A stretch of DNA of 64,000 nt from Notamacropus eugenii (GCF_028372415.1 NC_092875.1:147716856-147780855); one strand, 5' to 3'. Positions 1-11,440 are shown, counted from the first letter of the stretch. Program-made: numbers and translations. The notes: a model not told the origin generated them from the sequence alone.

Positions 1-19
1 CTGAGCCAACAATGTTCTC

Positions 20-225
20 TTCCTTCTCAGATATTCCTAGAATGCTTTGTCTAGTGTTCATCTTTGCTCCATCATTGCCTTCTTTGTGTTATTTTAATAT
101 GTATGCATGTCTTATCTCCTCCATCCCCAGTAGAATATAATATGCCCCAGGAGGAAAAGGGGGGAGGGGAGTATTTTCATCATTGTATCCCTGGATATAT
201 GTAGTAGGTATTTAATAAATGTGAG
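20..225 (+). repeat. L2 LINE, 3' end
   Basis: The block carries the usual L2 tail order: a 'ccccagtagaat' segment, a 'cccaggagg' purine segment, 'tatccctgga', then 'gtaggtatttaataaatg'. It is a noncoding 3' end only, on the plus strand. The G-rich stretch around 160 is an internal expansion. Confidence 0.6.
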
Positions 226-250
226 GTGAGTTTAAACTGGGTTCAATTGG

Positions 251-335
251 ATTCATTCATTCATTCAACAAACATTTCTAAGTACCTGCTTTGTGAAGAG
301 TACTGTTTAGCTCTAATACAATCTCAACCATCATA
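251..335 (-). repeat. L2 LINE 3' end, antisense
   Basis: Begins with 'attcattcattcaacaaaca' and continues 'tacctgctttgtg', the reverse complement of the terminal L2 segment. It lies head to tail against the sense copy just upstream, so the two L2 ends form a loose inverted pair. Confidence 0.5.
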
Positions 336-339
336 GTGC

Positions 340-945
340 ACTCAGCAAGAAATTCATTCTTCCACCAGTGTGATATCAGAGCTCAGACAGGGCAGCTAAT
401 CTCATTTTTTTTTCAGATTCTGAGTCACCCTAAACCATGGAACAGTTCCACATTATGACTCTACCAGCTGGAGCTTTTAGCTCATGCTCTTTATGAGTGT
501 TTCTTAGATGTCTAATAATGCTGCTATCGCTGGTCTAATCATTACTGAAAAGGAAAAGGATTTTTCTGAGTATTTGCAGTTGATTAAGCCTCATCACCTG
601 ATCTGGGATGTTTCAAATTGAATGATTGTGTCAGACATTGAGATATAGTCAGTGAATAGTTTTATAGTGAGGATGAATCCAATCTATTTTCATGATCCTT
701 GCTGACGCCTACTCTAGCAGGTGCCTGTGATTCAAGTGCCCTATGAGCTTAAACAGAGTTAGGACTGTTCTTACTTGTGCCAATGTTTCAATCCCCTACT
801 AATAGCGTTATCAAACAGTCCTAGCAGGCCCTTTGGAGATAAAAACAAGTCATCATGCCAGATTTTTTCAAGGCCTCACATATTTACCTATTCCTTACAG
901 AGCCCAGGTAAATGAATAGGACCATATTTTTGAACAGGAAGGGAC
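340..945. other. No recognised feature
   Basis: AT-rich sequence with no reading frame above 60 codons, no tandem repeat and no repeat family I recognise. Confidence 0.4.
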
Positions 946-947
946 CT

Positions 948-1203
948 TAGAGTCCAAATTCCCTAATTTTTATGGATGAAGGAGGTAAAATCCAGGGAGA
1001 TTAATCAATCAAGTAACAAGAATTTATTAAGCACTTACTAGATCAGGCACTGCACAAGTGATAGGGATAGGAATACAAGGAAAGGCAAAAACCATCTCTG
1101 CTCTAAATGTTAAGTGACTTGCCCAGGTTACATACATAGAAAAGTGTCAGATTTGGCATTCTAACCCAATCCCCTGAATTCAGTGCCACCCCTCTTTCTA
1201 CTA
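948..1203 (-). repeat. Antisense MIR-type SINE interrupted by antisense L2
   Basis: The MIR-like part begins near 948 ('gaccttagagtcc', then 'atggatgaaggaggtaaaa'), is interrupted at about 1003-1108 by an antisense L2 end ('aatttattaagcacttac', 'aggaaaggcaaaaacc'), and resumes at 'gttaagtgacttgcccagg' through 'ttctaacccaatcccctgaa'. The interruption indicates that the L2 end arrived after the SINE. Confidence 0.55.
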
Positions 1204-1209
1204 CCATTT

Positions 1210-1985
1210 GTTACTTCCCACCTCTCCCCTCACATCCATTTTTGACTTTTTTCATCTCCTTGGATTTAACAAGTGAGAAACCTCTTCACACCTTGGGTTT
1301 TCCTGAGTACATAAAAACTATTCTACTACTAGATAATTGTAACTCTCACCCTGAGAAAGATGCAGTGTTGGTAATAGGAATGTGATTTTTAAACCATTTC
1401 TTTGCTCATAACTGTTATTCTAATGATGCAACCTATGGATAAGGGTATTATTCAGAGTGAAATAGTCCTATAGGGGAAATTCTGTGGGAAGCTAATCAAT
1501 TCTGCTGGCACTTGAAATTTCATTTTAAATGACTGTTATATATAAAATATTTAGGAGAACTCAGAGCATATTCTGAATTAATGATACAGAAAAATCTGTA
1601 AGCCCTCCTCCAAAATACAAATTCAAGAAATGAAAAAAATGTTCCTCCTTTCCATACTACAAACACATTTCTTTTATAATGAGATGGAATAATTGTAGAA
1701 GCTCACTACGAAGTGTGTGTCATCTCTTGTTTTAAACATGCAAAGATAAAGGGTAATGCTTTGAATGATATTGACAAGTAAAAGGATACTGATTACCAAA
1801 ATAAAGATGATTTTTCCAGAGAGTGAAAAAATGACTTTCAAGAAGGTAGCTTTATCCTTTGGATCACTGATTAACTTTATAGAAAGACAGTCAGGCTCCA
1901 CTGGCCAACATCATATCATATCATATACTTCACTCCAGGTTTATGAGAAAGAAACAAATGAAAAGAATTAAGATGACAACAGGTA
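1210..1985. other. No recognised feature
   Basis: AT-rich, with two overlapping short reading frames on opposite strands near 1674-1971 (75 and 68 codons). Neither resembles a known protein and both are the length expected by chance. No repeat family recognised. Confidence 0.4.
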
Positions 1986-1989
1986 ATCC

Positions 1990-2320
1990 TTTTAATGTAA
2001 CTTTCATTTTATTTCCTTTTTTCAATTAATAGGCATGTTTTCTTTCTCTCTTACCTTCCCCCCACAACTGAAAACAAAAAACACCTATGAAACAAACATG
2101 CATAGCCAAGCAAAACAAAATCCCACTCTGGCCACATCCAAAAATGTATGTCTCATTCTGCATCTTGGGTTCGTCACCTCTCTGTTGGGAGACGAGCAGC
2201 ATATATCATCACTAGAATCATGGCTGGTCATTGTATTATACAATGTATTATTATATACAATTATACACTATATTACACAATTTCAAAATTGTCTTTACAA
2301 CGTTACAACAGGAAACTTTT
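1990..2320 (-). repeat. L1 LINE 3' region, antisense
   Basis: Shares order and wording with the longer antisense L1 at 15205-16070: a T-rich start, 'tgcatagccaagcaaaacaa', 'atgtatgtctcattctgc', and a stretch ending 'catggctggtcattgtatt'. Overlapping short plus-strand frames here (110 and 94 codons) are accidental readings of this noncoding repeat strand. Confidence 0.6.
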
Positions 2321-2799
2321 ACAGAAAACAAACTCCAGAGTATTTTGGGGGGTCAATATCTATTTAATTCTACATACCACACCATCTGCATCTACAATTG
2401 CATCTGTGTTTCTGGCATATTACAATAACTGATGCTCATAAAGACCCTGAAATGATAAGGTGAAATTACATCCAGTATATACTGTTTCAGAAGGAAGGGA
2501 AGTGTAGCTGAACACATTTGTCATACAGATGGCCTGAATACTCTCTCCAAGAGCTTCAGACCACAATTCTGACTTAACAAATAAGTCCTAGGAAGTTGCC
2601 TAAAGCACCTGGAAACTAATTTACCAGAGTTACACTGTATGAGACCCTGGAATTGAAACTCAGTCTTCTTGATTGAAAACTTAACTGTCTACTGTCAATC
2701 TATTACCTAAAGCTAATACATTTGGGAAATATTTCAATGTTCTAAAAGTCAAAACCAAAAGGTTCAAGATTTGGAGGGTCAATTTCAGGTTATCTAGAC

Positions 2800-2965
2800 C
2801 TGAAGTGTCAAACACACTGGAACCAGATTAAAATGCAATTAGGAAATCATTAACAAAATAAATAAAAATGAATTAGAACATAAATGATGTCAATGTGGTT
2901 TTCTAAGTCAATATGCTGTTGTAGGGATCCTTCTTGTATGGTTTACGTATGAGTTCGACCCACTA
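2800..2965 (-). mobile_element. Nonautonomous hAT-type DNA transposon
   Basis: A 166-bp element bounded by imperfect terminal inverted repeats ('ctgaagtgtcaaaca' at the left, 'tgagttcgacccac' at the right). It is flanked by a perfect 8-bp duplication, 'atctagac', at 2792-2799 and 2966-2973. Eight bases with a TCTAGA-like core is the target preference known for one hAT subgroup. The same element occurs in the other orientation at 27839 and 54873. It has no coding capacity. Confidence 0.8.
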
Positions 2966-2974
2966 ATCTAGACA

Positions 2975-3750
2975 ACTCATCCAGTTAGTTCCTCTTACCC
3001 ATGAAGCTTCCAGAGAGCTGAGATTTTGATATACAGACTTTCAACATACTGGAGACTGCAAACTATTATAACTGCCTAGAGGGAAAACCCAGAAAGAATG
3101 ACTAATCTCAGAAACAAAGAAAGAGGAATTAGAATGACCTCTCAGGCAAGAAGGGCAGGGCTTTAAGAAACTGTTTTGAGGAAAAGATATTAGGCCAAGA
3201 ATTCTGATCTAAATAATTTCCCTTTTCCTTTCATATATCTCTAACAGAGGCTGGGGTTGAACTTGTTTGCTTTAGCAGGAAAGTTAACTACTAGATTTTG
3301 GGTGGCCCCCCACCCTCCTGTGGGTGGAGCTACTCTTTCCTATTTCTTCCCTTCATGACTTCACTTTTCCTGTGCTGATGCCTTCACTCAGCCCTTCAGG
3401 AGAGGGCTTTCCGTGAACCTGCCCAGGAAATCAAACAATGGTCCCAAGAGTCACTCAAAGCAATTGACCTCAGAAGGGCCTAGAGAGAAAGCTTCTCCAG
3501 CCTGCTCCCTCCACACCACCCACACTTATGCTTAGTTCATTCATTGCCTAGACTCAGATTAGTCTGAATTTCTCCACTTAGGGGGAGCTAAATAATTAGG
3601 ATTCAATGATCTCTTTGGATCTTCTTGAGTCATGAAGCTAGACCACTTCCCCAGTGATTGGAAAGTGAGTTCCTTTCTCTCCGTGTGTCCCTGGGGTAAG
3701 TGTAGATATTCACTCTACTGCTGCTTTTAGTCTCCTGAAAGGACCCATAC
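2975..3750. other. No recognised feature
   Basis: Unclassified sequence; C-rich around 3305-3330 ('ggtggccccccaccc') with a small local inverted repeat. No frame or repeat family could be supported. Confidence 0.35.
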
Positions 3751-3751
3751 A

Positions 3752-3953
3752 GAGAGAAAGAGACAGACAGACAGACAGACAGACAGAGAGACAGAGACAG
3801 AGACAGAGAGACAGAGACAGTAAGACAGAGACAGAGATAGACACAGAGAGACAGAGACACAGAGAGAGACAGAGATACAGAGACAGAGACAAAGAGACAG
3901 AGATGGAGACAGGGACAGATGGAGAGACAGAGACACACAAACACAGGGAGGAA
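3752..3953 (+). repeat. Imperfect (GACA)n/(GAGACA)n simple repeat
   Basis: About 200 bp built from agac, agag and agat units; the cleanest GACA run is around 3765-3790. On the minus strand it gives three overlapping Ser/Leu/Cys-rich readings of 69-104 codons, which are low-complexity artefacts. Confidence 0.9.
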
Positions 3954-3964
3954 TAATATCTTAG

Positions 3965-4660
3965 AGAAACTGGTTTATTTTTATGAACACTTTACCAATA
4001 CAAAAGGTTTTGGTTTTTTTTTTTAAGAAGCGAGAAATGGAAAGGAGGCTTAGTGAGAAAAATACCACAAAGTAGGAAATGAGGAGTTATAAATTTTAAT
4101 AGTACTCTTTTCAGGAACCAGGGAAGAGCTTTCTTCTTTTTGTCACAGCATATCTTCCCTGAAAGTTAACCATCAGTGAATCCAGAGTAGAGTGATTGTT
4201 TGGCTGAGGTAATAGGAGGTAGCTGCTCAATTGTACTCTCTCTCTTTCTCATTCATAGAACAGATAAGTCACACCTTTATTTCTTAGCTCTTGCCACTTA
4301 GAAGATTTCCATTCTCAACATATTTCAAAAGAGTGGAAAGGAAGACTGTCTTATCCTGAGGCAGTCACAGCCCCCAGTGGTCCTTGGATCAGAACACACT
4401 GATTTTTTTTTTTCTGTCCAGGAGCTTTCCATCCCTGTTTTATTTAGCAACTTGAGCAAGAGGGGAGCTATACACAAATACTAAGAATTATCTTCTAGTA
4501 GAATTAAGACCTGTGAATGTTTGCTTACAATCTTTCTGTTCTGTATTATATAATGGAAATAACCACTTTGGCAATGTCACTTTTGTGGCAAGGTGACAAC
4601 TTCTGAGAAAGGTTACTGTCTCATGACGCAGAAAGACTAAGTATGGAGTCTAATTTGATT
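3965..4660. other. No recognised feature
   Basis: Unclassified AT-rich sequence with short homopolymers (T runs near 4010 and 4402). No repeat family or coding frame was recognised. Confidence 0.35.
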
Positions 4661-4664
4661 TCAT

Positions 4665-4840
4665 TCAAGGAATATTTACTAAATGCCAACTAAGAGTGAG
4701 GAACTATGCTGGGGATTGGACACACAAAGACAAAAATTAAATGGCTCCTTTTCTCAATGATCAAATGAGATAATATTTGTAAAGCACTTGGCACAGTGTC
4801 TAGCACAAAGTAGGCACTTCATAAATGATTGCTTCCTTTC
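4665..4840. repeat. Antisense L2 end followed by sense SINE/L2 tail
   Basis: 4665-4757 reads as an antisense L2 end ('tatttactaaatgccaact', 'acacacaaagacaaaaat'). 4758-4840 reads as the sense tail of MIR or L2 ('tcaaatgagataatatttg', 'gcacagtgtctagcac', 'ggcacttcataaatg'). Confidence 0.55.
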
Positions 4841-4844
4841 TTCC

Positions 4845-5280
4845 TTCTAGCAGTGTTTGCGTGAAATTGATACTAAAATTAATTTTAGTTCCCTGAACAC
4901 ACAAATCCTTAAGGCCAAAGGAGGAAACCTGGAAGGAAATTTCACAGTAGAGGAAAGATGACTTGAAGATGGTCTGGGATGAAAAGATCATAGTAGATAA
5001 TCCAGAAAATAGATAGTCTTTTTGAAAATAATTGAGAGCTAGCTGTAAAACATTCAGGAGGGGAGCCAAAGCTTTTTGCAGCATATTTTGGATCAGTGTA
5101 CCAGCTTGCTGCATACCAGAGGCATACTTCATGCTCACAGCAGTATCCAACTGGTGTTATGTTCCTAATTCAAAGAAGGCTCCAGGGTCTGACCTGAGTT
5201 GACTTCTCGAAGGGTCTCAAGTAGGTCTAGGTAAGCTACTATCCTCAAAAAAGATTTTTTTTAAAAAAAAGAAGGAAAAA
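4845..5280. other. Unclassified sequence with a 116-codon minus frame
   Basis: A minus-strand frame (4800-5150, 116 codons) reads through this block and into the repeat tail beside it. The translation has no recognisable domain, no signal peptide and no periodicity. I regard it as chance, and the DNA as unclassified. Confidence 0.35.
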
Positions 5281-5284
5281 ATCC

Positions 5285-5835
5285 AGATGTTCAAAAAATA
5301 TGGCAGTTCATTTTATAGTAAAAGCAAATGTAAAGTGAAGGAATGTCCATCTTTTGGGAAACATCTAGATAAATTAGGATAGATTAATGTAATAGAATAG
5401 TATTGCATCTAAAAAATGATGAAATTGGTGGTTTCAAAGAAACCTGGGAAGATCTGTGTGCAGATGCTGAATGAAGTAAGTAGAACTACAACAGAATTAT
5501 TTCTATGATAACAACATCGTAAAGGAAAAAAAATCTTTGAAAGACTTAAGAACTCTGATCAATACAATTATCAAACATGATTTCAAAGGACTGAAGATAA
5601 ACTATGAAGATAAAATAACTTTTGACTGAGCAGTAATCAATCAAAACTCAGAATGAAACATATTTTTGGACATGGTCAATGCAAGCATTTGTTTTGCTTG
5701 GCTTTGCATATTTATCATGAGAGTTTTCTTTTGTTGCTGTGTTGAATAGGGTAGGGGTCAGGTTAGAGGGGAAAAAGAATAAATTGTTGTCAATTGAAAA
5801 AAGAATAAAATTAAATTTTAAAAATTAGTCCAAGT
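5285..5835 (+). repeat. L1 LINE, ORF2 end and 3'UTR (old copy)
   Basis: Contains the diagnostic series for the end of a marsupial L1: 'gatgctgaatgaagtaagta', 'tgataacaacatcg', 'gacttaagaactctgatcaa', then 'tggacatggtcaatgcaag' and 'ttgttttgcttggctttgc', ending in an A-rich tail near 5810-5835. The coding part is too decayed to translate. Same subfamily as the copies at 32490 and 35660. Confidence 0.75.
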
Positions 5836-5944
5836 GAGCTTTGTAGGTCCAGAGGAATAGGTTCCTAAATAGGACACTGAGTTGTAGTATAATTTGTTCA
5901 GAGCTAGTGACTTAGCAACAGAGATGTCTCTGCACCTTAGATTA

Positions 5945-6420
5945 TTCTCTCTTTTAAAAAAACCATTTTCTCCAATTATATGAAAAGATAATTTTTAATA
6001 TTCAATTTTTTTAAATTTTGTGTTGAAAATTTTTCCTTTCCTCCCTCATCTCCGCTCTCCCTAAGACAGTAAACAATTTGATAAAGTTTATATATGTATA
6101 ATCATGTAAAACATTTTTCCATATTAGTCATGATGTGATATGAAAGAAGAAATAGACCAAAAAGGGGAAAAGTGAAAAAAAAAGGTATGCTTCAATCTGC
6201 ATTCAGATTCCACCAGTTTTTTTTCGGGATATGGATAGCATTTTTCATCACGAGTCCTTTAGAATTGCCTTGGATTGTATTGCTGAGAATAGCTAAGTCA
6301 TTCACAGTTGATCATCACACAATACTGCTGTTATTGTGTACAATAGTCTCCTGGGTTCTGCTCACTTCACTTTGTATCAGTTCATCTAACTCTTACATTC
6401 TTTTCTCCACAGTGTGACTT
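5945..6420 (-). repeat. L1 LINE 3' region, antisense
   Basis: T-rich start, then 'cctttcctccctcatctcc', 'atcatgtaaaacatttttcc', 'aatctgcattcagattcca', 'ctgggttctgctcacttcac' and 'cagttcatctaactct', matching the reverse complement of an L1 end. An 81-codon plus-strand frame (6172-6417) is a reading of the wrong strand of this repeat. Confidence 0.75.
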
Positions 6421-6424
6421 CTCT

Positions 6425-7110
6425 TTCCACCAATGACCTCTAATAGCTGGTCCATTTCTCTTATGGATGGAACTGGTTTTTAAGCTTCTCAACAGCCTAG
6501 CATACTTCTTATTAAGAACTCATCATAGAGGCTGTTTTATTAATAAGGTGGCTAAAATTAAATGTAGTGGGAAATAGACTGAAGCATATTCCATGGAGCT
6601 GAACATGAGCCTTTGTTCACTGCTTACTCAAGCATTTGTGTGAATTGCTCTCTGGCCTCTTGCTAAAGGACAAGTACCACTGAGACCAGAAAAGTTATCT
6701 TGTAAAAGACCTTGACCCACATGCTGATGACATCATCAGACATGCCTCTCAGTCCTTAGTGCTTTCTTATATTTGATTCTATCAAAGAACTATGCTGAGG
6801 AACTAAACCAGAGGTTCCAAGATGCACGAAATAACTTAAGAGGCTGCAGATTCATCATTCCTTTGTGCTGTGAGCCCCCATTTAAGTTATCTTATTGGCA
6901 GTTAAAAGCATTGCTGTAGATACATTCAGCCTCCTGGAGGTGTGGGCCCTAAGAACTATTTCCTCACAATGATAGTTGTTTGGCAAGAAAATCAAGAAAG
7001 GCCTAGCAAAATAGGGAAGAATAATTAGGGCTTTAACAAATGTACCACCCATCCTCCCCCCCCCCAAAAAAAACTCTGCTTCTAACTCTCATGATTCCAG
7101 CTTCTCGGTG
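6425..7110. other. No recognised feature
   Basis: Unclassified sequence, with a C run then an A run near 7055-7072. No family recognised. Confidence 0.35.
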
Positions 7111-7112
7111 TT

Positions 7113-7290
7113 TATAGATTCATAAATTGCTACAGCTGAAGAGACCTTAGAGATCATTTAGACCAAAGCCCTTCATTTTACAGATAACTTCACAGGCCCT
7201 CCGTTTCCTTAAGATCATACAAACAGATAGTGGCAGAGCTGAGACTCAAACACAGGTTTCCTAACTCCTAACTTAGTCCTCCATTAACGT
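7113..7290 (-). repeat. MIR/Ther-type SINE, antisense
   Basis: Reads 'gaccttagagatcattt', 'cttcattttacagataac', 'agtggcagagctgagactca', then 'ggtttcctaactcc', the antisense order of a MIR-family CORE-SINE. Confidence 0.7.
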
Positions 7291-7559
7291 TAAACTTCTC
7301 TCAGAAGTAGTAGCAACCACTTTTCCACTGAGACAGAGGAAATGCCAACCCATTCAATATGACCCTAGAACTTAGGAGGCTTCAATGATTTCAAATCCCA
7401 ATGCAATGCAAAATCACTGGAAGAATTTATAAACCTTATGGAGACTGCCAACATACAAAATTTATCAGGTGTGACTTCTGCGTTTCTTCATGGTATCAAA
7501 AAAAGGGGTAGCCCTAGATCCATTTTTAGATCTTAGGAACCTGAACTTTGTAGAGGTCT

Positions 7560-7717
7560 AAGAGTAGTGTAGTTACAAGAAAGAACATTACTTTGAAAAT
7601 TGAAGGAATGATTCTGCTACTCAGTTTCCCTCAGTCTCAGTTTTCTCATCTGTAAAATGAAATTGAATAAAATGATCACTTAAGTCCCTTAAAGTTCTGA
7701 ATCTATGATCTTATGGA
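7560..7717 (+). repeat. MIR/Ther-type SINE
   Basis: The 5' part is diverged; the 3' part is clear: 'ctcagttttctcatctgtaa', 'aatgatcacttaagtccc', 'gttctgaatctatgatctta'. The middle of the SINE is shortened. Confidence 0.6.
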
Positions 7718-7774
7718 TATTTCAAATAGTAACTACACTGAGATGAGGCAGTAAAACTTATGATACTACTTAAT

Positions 7775-7967
7775 TTAATAAATAGCATTTTACATGCTAT
7801 CTCATTTGATCTTCACAACCTCCTATATGGTAAATGCTATTATTGTCACTATTTTAGTGAATAGAACACTGAGTTTGAGAAATGCTCAGTAATTTGTTCC
7901 AGATCATACAGGGAAGTGTCTAAAGTCAAATCTGAACTTAGGTCTTAACTCCATGCTTCCTAGCTGC
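7775..7967 (-). repeat. MIR SINE, antisense
   Basis: Antisense MIR order: 'atttgatcttcacaacctcc', a diverged middle, 'gtaatttgttccagatcata', 'ctgaacttaggtcttaac', and 'cttcctagctgcct' at the tRNA-like head. Confidence 0.65.
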
Positions 7968-8430
7968 CTAATCCACAAATGTAGTGCCGTGCCACTCCAA
8001 TCATCGAGAGTTCAAACCAGGCAATGATCAATATTGGTTTCAAATAGCTAATGCTGAAACACACCTCTTTCTTTTCTGTAGAAATGTGATGACTACAGTT
8101 ATGGAGTGTTACCGCTCTATCAACTACAGTTATATCAGTTTTGCTTAACATGTAATTATTACTATAGAAAAGATAGATTATTAGGAAATGATTGTATAAA
8201 AACAAAAAGGCATTAATTGTTTATAAAATAATCAAATACACAAACAAATGAAATTAAGGAAAATGGTAGCCACAGAATAAATAAAACAGCCCTGAGAGGG
8301 AATTTCCTCCATCAAATTTGAAAAAAAATATACCCTTTTCCAAAAAAAGTTTCTCAAAAAATTTCTTAGGTGTTTTTTCTAATCTTTCACATTTATAAAT
8401 ATACTAGAGCTAATCATTTTATATATAAAG

Positions 8431-8592
8431 CAGTGTAGTGTAGTCAAAAGAATGTTGGCTTTGCCAGTTATTGCCATGGATAAGACTCTTTGTTTATCTG
8501 GGCCTCAGTTTTCTCATCTGTAAAATTGATAAGGTAGGACCAGATGACTTCCAGGGTCTCTTACAACTTTAGATCAATGATCTTATGATCCA
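8431..8592 (+). repeat. MIR/Ther-type SINE
   Basis: Head 'gcagtgtagtgtagtcaaaa', body 'tctgggcctcagttttctca', tail 'gaccagatgacttccag' to 'gatcaatgatcttatgat'. The tail variant with the 'gatgacttccag' segment is the one also seen at 33785, 49523 and 60188. Confidence 0.65.
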
Positions 8593-8878
8593 AATACATT
8601 ATCTATAGTACTTATATGCTGTTTAACTAAAGTGATTGTAGATGTGTACAGAATTTTTTTTTAAAAGAAAAAGCTATTGCATTCATTTCTTTTTTCTCAC
8701 CAATTTACTTTGCTTTTTATAAATTTAGAAATCTTATACCTCTGTTTGGAAGTTATTGTACAAAGTTATTTAGGAGCTTGAAGCCTTTAGAGTCAAAGAC
8801 AATAGGAAGCTTGAAGAAGAGGTGCTGATAGAGACTGGAATGGCTAGTGAATTCATTTTGCTATTAATTGGGTTATGG

Positions 8879-8985
8879 CAGGGGTGAGGAACCTGTGGCT
8901 GCAAGGCCGCCTGCGGCCCTCTAGGTCCCCAAATGTAGTCCTTTGGCTGAATCCAAACTTCAAGTGCAGATCAAAGATCCCTTAC
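8879..8985 (+). mobile_element. Half of a foldback hAT-type element
   Basis: Starts with 'caggggtgaggaacctgtgg' followed by GC-rich 'aaggccgcctgcggccctct', 'aggtcccc' and 'tttggctgaatccaaact'. This matches one arm of the complete foldback element at 46424-46587. The second arm is missing, so this copy is truncated. Confidence 0.6.
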
Positions 8986-8989
8986 AGCC

Positions 8990-10155
8990 CTAAATCCTAA
9001 GTACTGTAGGTACCTGCTATATAAATGTCTTCATTTGGAGTGTTGGAATCCTCCAGAGAATAATCAGGCATTGGCTTAACAGACTGCATATTTTTGTTCC
9101 TTTTTTTAATTATTTATTTTTAACACAGTTTATAATAGATAAAGCAATTCATACTTTTGGTCAGGTGATACTTCTTTTTAAAGCATTTACAATATGGACC
9201 ACAAAAGAATTTTTTTTTAAACATTAGCCAACTGAGACACAAATAATATTTATGTTGCCATATTTTTGAAATTACAGAGAATGGGTAGGAAAATGGTAGC
9301 ACTTAGCTACCCTTGATAGTTTTGTCCAATGTTCCAACATCATGAGAAATATCTTGGTCTGTACATAGTGATCTCCCTGTCCTGGTGAAATCCTAAGTCT
9401 AAATCCAATATCATGTTCTTATTAAAAGAAAACATCCTTTACTTTGTGTTAGAGACAAACAACACACAGAAAAGGTATCCAGAAAAATTTATTAAAAATG
9501 GAGTTCCGAGGAGGGAAGGCCTTCTACCTTCTTCCCCCTTGTAGGAACGGGTAGCTTCCAGCATGGCCACCAAAAGGACTACGACCAGGTCAGGATGAAG
9601 CAGGACCCTTACAGAATTCCAAACTTTGAACCTCAAGGGCTGCTGTCTCCTGGCCATGTGTCTTCATGTTCTCCTCTGATAGTCTTTCTCTCAAACAACT
9701 TATTGAGCATATGCTGTAGCTTTCTGACCTTCACCTCACTGTACTAGGTCACACCCCCAATCAGCCGAAATGTGGAAATAAAACTTACTTCCTGTTTCCC
9801 ACACTTTGTGACCCAGAAATGAATAATCTGTGAGCAGCAATGAAGGGAGCTATAAACTTTAAGTGAACTTGACTTTAATGTGGTGATTAATTCATTTGGA
9901 CAAATAAACCAACTGAGGATTATTCTGTGCTATGTATGGAATCCCAATGTAAGTCACAGGCAGGTTCGTTTGGAGATAGTCACATGTGATGGGCCGTTCT
10001 CAATAATTCTAGTGTTTTAGGCTTTACATTTGATTTCCCTACAGTGTGAAATCAATAGCTCTGCACTTTCTATGTTGTCAAGAGTGTACTGCTACCTGAC
10101 TTTTATTTACTGTGTTACTGCCTTGACTTAATTTTCCCACTCCAGGAATAGTGTT
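8990..10155. other. Unclassified, possible LTR-like tail
   Basis: No recognised repeat. Around 9770-9800 there is 'gtggaaataaaacttacttc', an AATAAA signal followed by a short segment such as an LTR or a processed 3' end might have, but no TATA, paired ends or duplication could be shown. Two short minus-strand frames (60 and 72 codons) look random. Confidence 0.3.
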
Positions 10156-10157
10156 AA

Positions 10158-10400
10158 TTTAACAGAGGCCATGGCCACTAGGCCTGGAGTCAGGAAGATC
10201 TGAATTCAAATCTGGCCTCAAATACTTACTAGCTGTGTGATCCTGAGCAAATCATTCTGCCTGCCTCAGTTTCCTTATCTCTAAAATTAGGACACTTAAT
10301 AGCACCTACCCCCCAAGTTCGTTGTCAAGGTCAAAAGAGAGAATAGTTGCAAAGTGCTCAGCACAGTGCCTGGCTTAATCAATGCTTATTTCCTTTCTTT
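10158..10400 (+). repeat. MIR-family CORE-SINE, near full length
   Basis: Clear order of a sense copy: 'ctggagtcaggaagatctga', 'ttcaaatctggcctcaaat', 'ctagctgtgtgatcctgagc', 'gcctcagtttccttatctc', then the tail 'gcaaagtgctcagcacagtg'. The tRNA-like head at the left edge is diverged. Confidence 0.75.
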
Positions 10401-10574
10401 AGAGAGGAGAATGCACTAAAATGACTACTTCATGAGGTCACTTCCAGCTCTGCAGCAGGCTTCTGGCTGGACAGATCCCTTCTATGCATTTCAAGGAACG
10501 ATGCCAGGGTCCTTTCCCTGATTTGTTCCTTGTGCTATTTAAACAATGAATGCATGGGGAGAGAGAGGGGAAGG

Positions 10575-10795
10575 GAGGGTCAGATGTGTGATTTCATGGA
10601 ATCAGTAGATTTCTGTAGTGGAAAGTCCCTTCATCAATGCAAAAAGGAAAACCATTCACATCTTAGAACCTTAGTTGCTTGGGGACTCTGGGAAGTTAAG
10701 GAATTTGCTCATAATTATACATACAACTGATATGTTTCCGAGGTTTGAACCTCCACAGCTAGCCTTCTATTCACTACTTCTGCTACCTTTCAGCT
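10575..10795 (-). repeat. Ther-type CORE-SINE, antisense
   Basis: Reads 'tgtgatttcatgg', 'gtagtggaaagtcccttc', 'cttggggactctgggaagtt', 'ggtttgaacctccacagcta' to 'ctatt'. The same order occurs at 35415-35640 and 61560-61790, so these three are copies of one family. A 66-codon frame across it is accidental. Confidence 0.6.
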
Positions 10796-11184
10796 ATGTA
10801 ATTACTGGGAGAGTTTACCTTATTAATTAGTTATTGATAATGCATTCTACATAGGGAAGAGTCTGGAGTTAAGCAGGAAAGAAAAGCAATATATCTAAAC
10901 TTTGACTGACAGACTAAACTTAATGCTACCCCTTCCTTTATCCGTCTGCTTACCCAATCTATAATTAGTTCCTAAGTTATTCAGAATAACCAGTACTCTT
11001 AGAAATATGTAAAGAGCATAACCAAAATACTTCTCCATTTTCTCAGCATACACCCAATCATCTATATTGTTTTTCATTTTGGATTGATGCCAGATTGACT
11101 GTATGTACTCACAGAAAAGAAAATCTTTTTTTGTGCCTAAAATGCCCTGAGTTACAAAATCATCATTATCTAAGATCAGACAGG

Positions 11185-11440
11185 GACAATTAATAATATC
11201 TTCCATTTCTATGATGCTCTAAGTTTTATAAAGCATTTTTCTCACAACAAGCCTATAAAGTATATAATGATAATGACTCACAATTATACAGTACATTTGT
11301 GATAATAAAAAATGCTTCTACCCAACTACCTTGTGAGATAGACAGTGCAAATCTATTTTTGTTTTACACATGAAGAAACTGAGGCGCAGACTGGTTACGT
11401 GACATGCAGGGATAAGCTACAGTCAGTTCATAGAATTCTG
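11185..11440 (-). repeat. MIR-family SINE, antisense, diverged
   Basis: 'ttctcacaacaagcctataa', 'cttgtgagatagacagtgca', 'gttttacacatgaagaaact', 'gaggcgcaga' form an expanded antisense MIR. The part at 11388-11426 departs from the usual 'agtgacttgcccagg' wording and matches 13000-13038 at 36 of 39 positions. Confidence 0.6.

Noticed and set aside
3630..3944. Overlapping Ser/Leu/Cys-rich minus-strand frames
   Set aside because: They are translations of the GACA simple repeat.
4800..5150. 116-codon minus-strand frame as a small gene
   Set aside because: It covers a SINE/L2 tail at one end and unclassified sequence at the other; no recognisable motif.
6172..6417. 81-codon plus-strand frame with hydrophobic segments, membrane-protein-like
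   Set aside because: It is the noncoding strand of an L1 3' region; T-rich DNA gives false hydrophobic stretches.
9750..9830. AATAAA followed by a short segment as an LTR or gene 3' end
   Set aside because: A lone hexamer in AT-rich DNA is common; there was no TATA box, paired end or coding sequence upstream.
10158..10400. tRNA gene from the tRNA-like SINE heads
   Set aside because: The head regions are diverged SINE promoters and do not form a cloverleaf with an anticodon stem.
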